This document shows, piece after piece, positions 1 through 5,484 of a stretch of 5,484 bases of DNA; position 1 is the first letter of the stretch, and each line of letters opens with the position of its first letter. The notes beneath the pieces were generated by a model. That model was not told the origin of the DNA, made no database searches, and worked only from the letters and a program-made list of their open reading frames with translations. Origin of the DNA: Palsa-1188 sp050010575 (GTDB taxonomy: Bacteria > Bacillota > DSM-12270 > Thermacetogeniales > Thermacetogeniaceae); assembly GCA_050010575.1 (NCBI GenBank), contig JBEKKU010000145.1:1-5484 (forward strand), read 5' to 3'. A program made the position numbers and the translations under genes.

Positions 1-1
1 C

Positions 2-1462
2 CTGAACACCCAGGTGGCAGCCTATTACCATCAGATCCTGACCGAGGACCGGGTGGCCGACCAGGCCCGGGCATACCTGACCAAACGGGGGCTGCGCCCA
101 CAGACCTGGGACCAGTTTACCCTGGGGTTTGCCCCGGCTTCGGGCCAGGCCCTGCTGAATACTTTCGCTAAGAAAGGCTTTGAGGCGCAGGTTCTGTCAA
201 CGGCAGGCCTGTTGGTCAGCAGGCAGAGTGGTATGCAGGACCGCTTCCGGGGCCGGATCATCTTTCCGATCTATGATGCTCAGGGGCGTTGCCTGGGCTT
301 TGGCGGCCGTGCCCTGGGGGATGAGCAGCCGAAGTATCTGAACTCCCCCGAGACCAGCACGTTCAGTAAGAGTCACAGCCTCTACGGCCTGAACTTGGCG
401 CTGGCGAGCATCAGGGAGCAGGGTCAGGCTCTGGTGGTAGAGGGCTACATGGACTGCATCACCGCCCACCAGCACGGCTTCACCAACGCCGTGGCCTCCC
501 TTGGCACCGCCTTTACCCACGATCAGGCGAGGCTCCTGGTACGCTACACCCAGGAGGTGGTGCTCTCCTTCGACCGCGATGCCGCCGGTTCGGCGGCCTC
601 TCTGAGGGGCGCCGAATACCTCCAGGAATTGGGGGCGCATGTCTACGTCCTGGACTTTCCGGACGCCAAGGACCCGGATGAATTCCTGCGGGAGCGCGGC
701 CGGGAGGCTTTTAGCGCAGTATTACGGGACCACCGGTTACCCTTCTTCGAGTTTCGGCTGGAGCAGCTGCTGCAACAGCACGACCCGGCCTCGGTCTACG
801 GAAAGGCGGAGATCGTCGGCGGCATCCTGGAGGAGTTGGACCGCCTTGACAATATCGTCGAGCGCAACAGCTATATCCGGCTGGTCGCGGAGCGCCTGAG
901 CGTCTCAGAGGAGACAATTTGGAAAGAACTGCTCCGCAACCCGAATAAAAGGGCAAGAAAGGATAGAATTGAAAAAAATAGATATAATATGGAACAGGGC
1001 AAACAGGCTTTCGCCTCACCCAGTGGTTCTGCTGCCGAGATTGCCAGGCGCGGCCTCTTCCGGTGCATGTGCCAGGAGCGGGATGTGTGGGAGCGGGTGC
1101 AGCAGGAGTTGGGCTTTGCTGTCTTTGAGGGCAATTTGGGACGGTTTGTGAAAGCCATTGAAGCGAGCGGCTGGAGCAGTCCTGCCGCTATTTTGGAGAA
1201 TATGCCGGAGAGCGACCAGGCGGAACTGGCCGCCCTGCTGATGACTGGTGACGACCAGGAGATCCCGCCTCAGCAACAGGAACGATTGGTGTCGGACTAC
1301 CTGGTCACGATCAAGCGGGAACAATTAAATAAAGAGATCGCAGTAAGAAGTGCCGCACTGCAAGAGTATAGAAAGAATGAAGATAAAGCAGGAATTATGG
1401 GTGTCCTGGCAGAATTAGATAGACTATATAAAGATCTTCAGGCGCTGAAAAATTCCGGATAA
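2..1462 (+). CDS. dnaG: DNA primase DnaG, 5'-truncated by window edge
   Basis: DnaG makes the short RNA primers for Okazaki fragments and works with the replicative helicase. The frame is open from base 2 (L-N-T-Q-V...). The GTG at 14 has no ribosome binding site and lies inside the conserved region that follows the zinc-binding domain, so this is an incomplete gene lacking roughly the first 100-120 residues (zinc domain). Counting the GTG as residue 1, the catalytic core is clear: RFRGRIIFPI (78-87), GFGGRAL (about 96-102), PKYLNSPET (106-114), then the TOPRIM fold with VVEGYMD (Glu143) and the metal-binding DRD of SFDRDAAG (187-189), followed by KDPDEFL (219-225). Residues about 300-482 are the poorly conserved helicase-binding C-terminal domain, preceded by a Lys/Arg/Asn-rich linker (310-330) written in AT-rich codons unlike the GC-rich core. 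sigA follows after 66 bases with no terminator between, so the two are probably cotranscribed. Confidence 0.96.
   Translation: MNTQVAAYYHQILTEDRVADQARAYLTKRGLRPQTWDQFTLGFAPASGQALLNTFAKKGFEAQVLSTAGLLVSRQSGMQDRFRGRIIFPIYDAQGRCLGFGGRALGDEQPKYLNSPETSTFSKSHSLYGLNLALASIREQGQALVVEGYMDCITAHQHGFTNAVASLGTAFTHDQARLLVRYTQEVVLSFDRDAAGSAASLRGAEYLQELGAHVYVLDFPDAKDPDEFLRERGREAFSAVLRDHRLPFFEFRLEQLLQQHDPASVYGKAEIVGGILEELDRLDNIVERNSYIRLVAERLSVSEETIWKELLRNPNKRARKDRIEKNRYNMEQGKQAFASPSGSAAEIARRGLFRCMCQERDVWERVQQELGFAVFEGNLGRFVKAIEASGWSSPAAILENMPESDQAELAALLMTGDDQEIPPQQQERLVSDYLVTIKREQLNKEIAVRSAALQEYRKNEDKAGIMGVLAELDRLYKDLQALKNSG
1388..1417 (+). promoter_or_regulatory. Putative sigma-H promoter for sigA inside dnaG
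   Basis: The sequence GCAGGAATT (1388-1396), a 12-base spacer and GCAGAATTA (1409-1417) match every specified position of the Bacillus sigma-H consensus as I recall it (RnAGGAwWW, 11-12 bases, RnnGAATww). It lies in the last 25 codons of dnaG. The expected transcript would start near 1423-1426, about 105 bases before the sigA start codon. The B. subtilis sigA (rpoD) operon is known to have a sigma-H-dependent promoter in the dnaG region, which supports the assignment by analogy. The overlapping dnaG codons (GCA GGA ATT ... GCA GAA TTA) are AT-richer than the GCC/GGC/CTG preferred elsewhere in the gene. No transcript start is shown by sequence alone. Confidence 0.6.
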
Positions 1463-1471
1463 TCAGAAATG

Positions 1472-1485
1472 CGCCGCCGGCGGCG
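1472..1485. repeat. Perfect 14-bp GC palindrome in dnaG-sigA spacer
   Basis: CGCCGCCGGCGGCG is a perfect inverted repeat located 10 bases after the dnaG stop. In RNA it could fold as a 5-bp CGCCG/CGGCG stem with a CCGG loop. No T-tract follows, so it is not a standard intrinsic terminator. It would lie in the leader of both the operon mRNA and any transcript from the promoter at 1388-1417. It could be an attenuator, an mRNA stability or processing element, or simply GC-rich spacer sequence. Confidence 0.4.
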
Positions 1486-1512
1486 GCCGGGAATCGTGGT
1501 TCACATCGAATG

Positions 1513-1520
1513 AAAGGAGG
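1513..1520 (+). promoter_or_regulatory. Strong ribosome binding site fixing the sigA TTG start
   Basis: AAAGGAGG is a near-perfect anti-Shine-Dalgarno complement and ends 8 bases before the TTG at 1529. It decides the start: no ATG or GTG in this frame gives as good a spacing, and translation from the TTG yields the expected sigma region 1.1 N-terminus (MKDEQLKVDAVKDLI). Confidence 0.88.
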
Positions 1521-1528
1521 GAAGACCA

Positions 1529-2627
<1,099 letters not shown>

Positions 2628-2629
<2 letters not shown>

Positions 2630-2663
2630 AAAGGCCCCATTCCGAATCCGGAAAGGGCTTTTT
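2628..2663. terminator. Bidirectional intrinsic terminator between sigA and the GNAT gene
   Basis: The stem begins in the sigA stop codon. AAAAAG (2628-2633) pairs with CTTTTT (2658-2663), CCC pairs with GGG (2655-2657) with one bulged G, and an upper stem TTCCG (2640-2644) / CGGAA (2649-2653) closes an AATC loop. Read on the plus strand it ends in TTTTT after GGGC. Read on the minus strand it ends in CCTTTTTA. It can therefore stop both the dnaG-sigA transcript and the convergent acetyltransferase transcript, whose stop codon lies 115 bases away. Confidence 0.85.
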
Positions 2664-2730
2664 ACTTACTGCCACTTGTATGATCACGCCAGCCTGGCAA
2701 AAATTTGGGCGTAAAATTCCTCTGCAGGAG

Positions 2731-2742
2731 CCTGGCGCCAGG
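2731..2742. repeat. 12-bp palindrome in the convergent intergenic region
   Basis: CCTGGCGCCAGG is a perfect inverted repeat between the terminator and the 3' end of the acetyltransferase gene. On the minus strand it lies about 35 bases past that gene's stop codon, but no T-tract follows. It may be a transcript 3'-end stem or chance. The rest of 2664-2777 shows no gene. Confidence 0.3.
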
Positions 2743-2777
2743 AAGGAGGTGGGCAATCACGCGGCGGAACAGGTGGT

Positions 2778-3251
2778 TCACTTGTAGGCCAGCAGCATGG
2801 GGATGTAGCGGATGCCGTCCTGTAACTGCTCTTTGTCAGTCTGGACGAATCCCATGCTGGTGTAGAAGGGTATGGCAAAGGGACTGGAATTGACCGACAG
2901 ATGCACGAAGCCTGTACGTTTGCTGCATTTGACGATAGCCCGGCGGATCAACTCCCGGGCAATTCCTCTGCGCTGATATGACTTGTCCACGAACAGCAGG
3001 CAGATGTGCTCATAGCCTCTAACCTCGATCGCTCCCACGATTAGACCCCCGACTTTGGCCGTCAAGGCGAAGTTATGGCCGAGCAGGGAGCGCAGGGCGA
3101 TGGCGTCGGGCTCGGTATAATCCATGAAGGTGTCGATGCCTTCCCGGTCATAGCCTGGAGCCACGAACTCGTCGAATACCTGTGACACCAGCCCGGAGAT
3201 GGCTTTCTCCTCGCCATCCCGCATCACGCCGTAGACAATCCTATCGCCCAT
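2778..3251 (-). CDS. GNAT-family N-acetyltransferase, substrate unknown
   Basis: The 157-residue protein is about the usual size of a single-domain GNAT enzyme, which transfers acetyl from acetyl-CoA to an amine. The acetyl-CoA pyrophosphate-binding motif A is clear: beta-strand HICLLFVDKSYQRRGIA with Gln93-Arg-Arg-Gly-Ile-Ala98, followed by the helix RELIRRAI. Motif B is NSSPFAIPFYTSMGF (121-135); Tyr130 is at the position that often acts as general acid. The N-terminal strand-helix (IVYGVMRDGEEKAISGLVSQVFDEF) and the central strand GGLIVGAIEVRG complete the fold. There is no signal peptide or membrane segment, so it is probably cytosolic. The ATG is preceded by AGGAAA at a usable distance. 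The start codon overlaps the end of a remnant toxin reading frame (3241-3381). The gene converges on sigA and shares its terminator. The substrate cannot be read from the sequence. Confidence 0.9.
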   Translation of the reverse strand: MGDRIVYGVMRDGEEKAISGLVSQVFDEFVAPGYDREGIDTFMDYTEPDAIALRSLLGHNFALTAKVGGLIVGAIEVRGYEHICLLFVDKSYQRRGIARELIRRAIVKCSKRTGFVHLSVNSSPFAIPFYTSMGFVQTDKEQLQDGIRYIPMLLAYK

Positions 3252-3381
3252 CGGATTTCCTGGTGATATATTGGTTAATTTGTTTCACGAACATCCGGAT
3301 GTCTACCAGATTGGTCCTGATGATCTGAAACAATTCTTCATCCGTTATTTGATGGTAAAGATGCATGGTATCGATAGGCAT
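3241..3381 (-). pseudogene. Remnant of HepT-like (DUF86) toxin, C-terminal part only
   Basis: The minus strand encodes a 46-residue frame, MPIDTMHLYHQITDEELFQI followed by IRTNLVDIRMFVKQINQYITRKSDGR. It resembles the C-terminal third of HepT/DUF86 HEPN toxins (typically about 110-145 residues), where an RNxxVHxYxxI motif is followed by D-E-x-(L/V)-(Y/F)-x-I-I and a helix ending in F-x-x-x-I. The HxY of the RX4HXY ribonuclease motif is present (His7, Tyr9), but the position of the essential arginine is proline, and roughly the first 90-100 residues are missing. It therefore should not be an active toxin. The frame starts immediately after, and in phase with, the stop of the MntA-like remnant and ends 10 bases inside the acetyltransferase gene. 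The family call is from memory of the motif, not from a search. The alternative is a small unrelated ORF. Confidence 0.5.
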
Positions 3382-3462
3382 TTAGAGGGCCTCCTCGATT
3401 ACTTCGTCAAGATATTTTTCCAGAAAAGGCCTGAAGTCGGCAGCCCGACGCATGGCCTCTTC
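3382..3462 (-). pseudogene. Remnant of MntA-like nucleotidyltransferase antitoxin, C-terminal tail
   Basis: The minus strand reads EEAMRRAADFRPFLEKYLDE then VIEEAL and stop, opened only by an in-frame TAG at 3463-3465. Many MntA-type minimal nucleotidyltransferase antitoxins end in a segment of this form: E-A-x-x-M-x-x-x-x-D-F-x-P-x-L-E-x-Y, then a short acidic helix. The catalytic GSxxxG...DxD domain is absent, so only a tail is left. Gene order mntA then hepT on the same strand is the usual one for this module, and the TAA of this piece abuts the ATG of the HepT-like piece. That order makes the pair of assignments more credible than either alone. Confidence 0.42.
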
Positions 3463-3479
3463 CTATTCACCTAGTCATT

Positions 3480-3508
3480 AGTATACCATTATTTAACATG
3501 ACTGGCGA
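3480..3508 (-). promoter_or_regulatory. Possible sigma-A promoter (extended -10) reading toward the GNAT gene
   Basis: On the minus strand, TCGCCA (3508-3503, 4 of 6 to TTGACA), a 17-base spacer and TATACT (3485-3480, 5 of 6 to TATAAT) are preceded by the TGn of an extended -10. A transcript from here would cross the toxin-antitoxin remnants and enter the acetyltransferase gene. It may be the old promoter of the lost module, or a promoter formed at the junction, since the -35 lies in the nadE-like fragment. Sequence-only evidence. Confidence 0.35.
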
Positions 3509-3548
3509 GCGCGGCGACGATCCTTGCCGAAGGCGTGGTGAGCGATCT
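3493..3548 (-). pseudogene. Diverged duplicate of the nadE 3' end
   Basis: Bases 3514-3548 align without gaps to 3673-3707 in nadE (offset 159) with 29 of 35 identical, including the 14-base exact match TCCTTGCCGAAGGC. Translated on the minus strand the fragment reads IAHHAFGKDRR, against ITHRAFGKDRR at residues 562-572 of NadE, then diverges (RARQSC, stop at 3493-3495). Two of the six base changes are synonymous (GAT/GAC, CGT/CGC), so this was once coding sequence. No start, no upstream domain and an in-frame TAG just before it mean it is a non-functional scrap. It could be a tandem-duplication relic or the end of a second, deleted nadE. Confidence 0.6.
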
Positions 3549-3639
3549 GCTATCTTGCAATAAAAATGGGCGCTGCCTATGGGGTGCATATACACTCTTG
3601 GCTTCTCGATTATTTCCGATGACTACATAGTGCTGGATT

Positions 3640-5388
3640 TTAGCTGCAGTCAAACTTGTTGGTGATCGGCATGCGGCGGTCCTTGCCGAAGGCACGGTGG
3701 GTGATCTTGACGCCCGGCGGCGCCTGGCGGCGCTTGTACTCGTTGCGGTCGACCATGCGGATCACCCGGGCGACCACCGCCGGGTCGAAGCCGCGGTCGA
3801 TGATCTCTTGCGGGCTGCGGTCCTCCTCCACGTAGGCCTCGATGATCTGGTCGAGGATAGCGTATGGTGGCAGGTCGTCCTCGTCACGCTGGTCCGGCCG
3901 CAGTTCGGCGGTGGGGGCCTTGTCGAAGACCCGCTGGGGGATCACCAGGCGGCCAGCCAGACGGTTGCGGTAGTGGCAGAGCCGGTAGACCAGGGTTTTG
4001 GGGATGTCCTTGAGCACCGCAAAGCCGCCCGCCATGTCCCCGTAGAGGGTGGCGTAGCCGACGCTGAGTTCGCTCTTGTTGCCGGTGGTGAGCACCAGGC
4101 CGCCGTACTGGTTGGTCAGGGCCATCAGGACGTTGCCCCGGATCCGGGCCTGGATGTTCTGTGTGGTCAGGTCGCCGGGCCGTCCCTCACAGGACGGGGC
4201 GATGGCGCTCAGGTAGGCCTCGTACAGGGGGGCGATCGGTACGGTCAGGGCCTTGACCCCCAGGTTGGCCGCCAGTTGCTCCGCATCCTCGATGCTGTCG
4301 CGGGAGGTGTAGGGGGAGGGCAGCAATACTCCGGTAACCCGGTCGGCGCCTAGGGCGTCGACAGCGAAGGCGGCGGTCAGGGAGGAGTCGATGCCGCCGC
4401 TCAGGCCGATAAAGGTCCGGGGAAAGCCGTTCTTGTTTACATAATCACGAACGCCCAGGACCACTGCGGCATAGATCTCCGCCTCCTCATCCATCCCCTC
4501 CACCGATTGGGCCTGCATCGCCCTGGTTGGCAGCGGTGGATAGACCCGATCTTGTAAAGTGCTGGGCAGGTCAACCCGGTGCACCTGGCCCGGCAACGCA
4601 GGGGCGAACAGCTCCCGGTGGCGGATGTCATGGAGCCTGCTGCAGAGCATATGTTCAGTTTGCAGGTCAACCAGCAATAGATCTTCCTCAAAAGCTGCGG
4701 CCCGCCCAAGCAAGTTGCCCTGCTCGTCGAAAACGGTGCTGCTGCCGTCGAAGACCAGTTCATCCTGCCCGCCCACCAGGTTGGCATAGGCGATATGGGT
4801 CACGTTGTCCGAGGCTCTGACGGAGAGCATCTTCTCCCGGAACTGCTGCTTGGCTTTATGGTATGGCGAGGCGCTCAGATTGAGGATCACCTGGGCTCCT
4901 CCCTCCCGCGCCTCCAAAACTGCTGGCCCCACCGGGTGCCAGATGTCCTCACAGATGGTGACGCCGACATTGACCCCGGCACAGTTGACCACCAGGCCGC
5001 CGGTGCCGCTCTTGAAGTAACGCTTCTCGTCGAACACTCCGTAGTTGGGCAGATACACCTTGTGGTAGACAGCAACAAGAACGCCGCGGTGGATTACCGC
5101 GGCGGCATCGTAGGTCTCGCCGTCTCTGAGGTCGACAAACCCCACGACAGCAGCGATATGCAGTTCTTTAGTCAACTCTGCCAGTGACTCCAGGCAGCGC
5201 AGGTTGGCTTCAATGAAGCTCGGCTTTAGCAGCAGGTCTTCCGGTGGGTAGCCGGTGATGGTCAGCTCTGGAAAGCAGACCACGTCCGCCCCTGCTGCCT
5301 CCGCCTGGCTGATGCCGCTGCCGATCTTGGCGGCGTTTCCCTTGAAGTCACCCACTGTAGTGTTTATTTGAGCTATGGCTAGCCGCAC
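3640..5388 (-). CDS. nadE: Glutamine-dependent NAD+ synthetase
   Basis: The enzyme performs the last step of NAD+ synthesis, amidating deamido-NAD+ with ATP and ammonia taken from glutamine. The 582-residue protein has both domains. The N-terminal nitrilase-type glutaminase (about 1-265) has the full Glu-Lys-Cys triad: Glu41 in FPELTITGYPPEDLL, Lys110 in YHKVYLPNYGVFDE and Cys146 in VTICEDIWHP. The C-terminal synthetase domain (about 295-575) has the ATP-pyrophosphatase P-loop SGGIDSS (330-336), TTGNKSE (434-440) and the GYATLYGDMAGGF segment (444-456). The C-terminus NEYKRRQAPPGVKITHRAFG is typical. All key residues are present and the length fits the bacterial two-domain form. The start is GTG: an in-frame TGA lies two codons upstream, and MRLAIAQINTTVGDFKGN is the canonical N-terminus. 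The ribosome site is only a weak AAAGGGA. It is cytosolic, and no cotranscribed neighbour is visible. Confidence 0.98.
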   Translation of the reverse strand: MRLAIAQINTTVGDFKGNAAKIGSGISQAEAAGADVVCFPELTITGYPPEDLLLKPSFIEANLRCLESLAELTKELHIAAVVGFVDLRDGETYDAAAVIHRGVLVAVYHKVYLPNYGVFDEKRYFKSGTGGLVVNCAGVNVGVTICEDIWHPVGPAVLEAREGGAQVILNLSASPYHKAKQQFREKMLSVRASDNVTHIAYANLVGGQDELVFDGSSTVFDEQGNLLGRAAAFEEDLLLVDLQTEHMLCSRLHDIRHRELFAPALPGQVHRVDLPSTLQDRVYPPLPTRAMQAQSVEGMDEEAEIYAAVVLGVRDYVNKNGFPRTFIGLSGGIDSSLTAAFAVDALGADRVTGVLLPSPYTSRDSIEDAEQLAANLGVKALTVPIAPLYEAYLSAIAPSCEGRPGDLTTQNIQARIRGNVLMALTNQYGGLVLTTGNKSELSVGYATLYGDMAGGFAVLKDIPKTLVYRLCHYRNRLAGRLVIPQRVFDKAPTAELRPDQRDEDDLPPYAILDQIIEAYVEEDRSPQEIIDRGFDPAVVARVIRMVDRNEYKRRQAPPGVKITHRAFGKDRRMPITNKFDCS

Positions 5389-5425
5389 GGGTCATTCCCT
5401 TTCTTAGTCATGCGGCAGAGCCGCA
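5382..5425 (-). promoter_or_regulatory. Possible alternative RNA structures at the nadE start
   Basis: In the nadE mRNA, CCCGTGCGGCT occurs twice: at 5429-5419, and again at 5391-5381 where it contains the GTG start. Between the copies lies CTGCCGCA (5418-5411), whose GCCGCA is complementary to TGCGGC in either copy. Pairing with the first gives a 6-bp hairpin with a TCT loop that leaves the start free. Pairing with the second puts the start codon in the stem and the AAAGGGA ribosome site in the loop. The two pairings exclude each other. The base complementarity is visible; any regulatory role is inference, and no known NAD riboswitch motif was recognised. Confidence 0.35.
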
Positions 5426-5484
5426 CGGGGCTTGGAATCTGGAACGATCTCCGTATTCGACAAAGCTTGGTAGAAATCCTCTAG

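Noticed and set aside
2685..2713. Hairpin-like GCCAGCCTGGC followed by AAAAATTT, and ACGCC...GGCGT around it
   Set aside because: Short stems and no T-tract on the side needed for either convergent transcript; the element at 2628-2663 already explains termination.
3271..3474. Plus-strand ORF of 67 residues in the gap between the GNAT gene and nadE
   Set aside because: No Shine-Dalgarno and no recognisable family. The opposite strand reads as toxin-antitoxin remnants with family-like motifs, so this is most likely their antisense shadow.
3565..3600. Possible nadE terminator (GGCAGCGCCC followed by ATTTTTATT on the minus strand)
   Set aside because: Only a 3-bp stem (GGC/GCC) can form before the T-rich run, too weak to call. 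The nadE terminator remains unidentified.
3489..3695. Minus-strand ORF of 68 residues overlapping the nadE 3' end
   Set aside because: Different frame from both nadE and its duplicate fragment; no known motif and no ribosome site.
3697..4353. Plus-strand ORF of 218 residues
   Set aside because: Entirely antisense to the conserved synthetase domain of nadE. Its Val/Gly/Asp-rich composition is what GC-rich codons give when read backwards.
5389..5484. A nadE promoter in the upstream leader
   Set aside because: The best -35-like TTGTCG has no acceptable -10 at 16-18 bases, so no promoter is called; it may lie beyond the window.

Overview
The window looks like chromosomal housekeeping DNA from a GC-rich, spore-forming Firmicute of the clostridial type (compare Moorella or the Desulfotomaculum group). 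The evidence is the primase to primary-sigma gene order, a strong AAAGGAGG Shine-Dalgarno in front of a TTG start, and a near-perfect match to a sigma-H promoter inside the primase gene. The genus is an inference.

Layout. Bases 2-1462 (+) hold the 3' four-fifths or so of dnaG, cut by the window edge. After 66 bases comes the complete primary sigma factor gene sigA/rpoD at 1529-2629 (+). It ends in a strong intrinsic terminator at 2628-2663 that has a T-tract in both directions. Convergent to it is a GNAT-family acetyltransferase gene at 2778-3251 (-). The 388 bases between that gene and nadE hold no intact gene. On the minus strand they carry what look like decayed pieces of a MntA-HepT type toxin-antitoxin module (3241-3462) and a diverged duplicate of the 3' end of nadE (3493-3548). 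Bases 3549-3639 show nothing recognisable. The complete glutamine-dependent NAD+ synthetase gene nadE lies at 3640-5388 (-), with a 96-base upstream leader.

How the parts fit. dnaG and sigA form the conserved macromolecular-synthesis pair: replication priming and housekeeping transcription in one operon, with an internal promoter that would let sigA be expressed separately at the onset of stationary phase. nadE makes NAD+ and is functionally unrelated. The GNAT gene appears to have ended up downstream of a toxin-antitoxin locus that was later deleted.

I see no intact novel system. The points most worth checking are the sigma-H promoter embedded in dnaG codons, the toxin-antitoxin scar, the nadE 3' duplicate, and a possible start-codon-sequestering RNA switch in the nadE leader.
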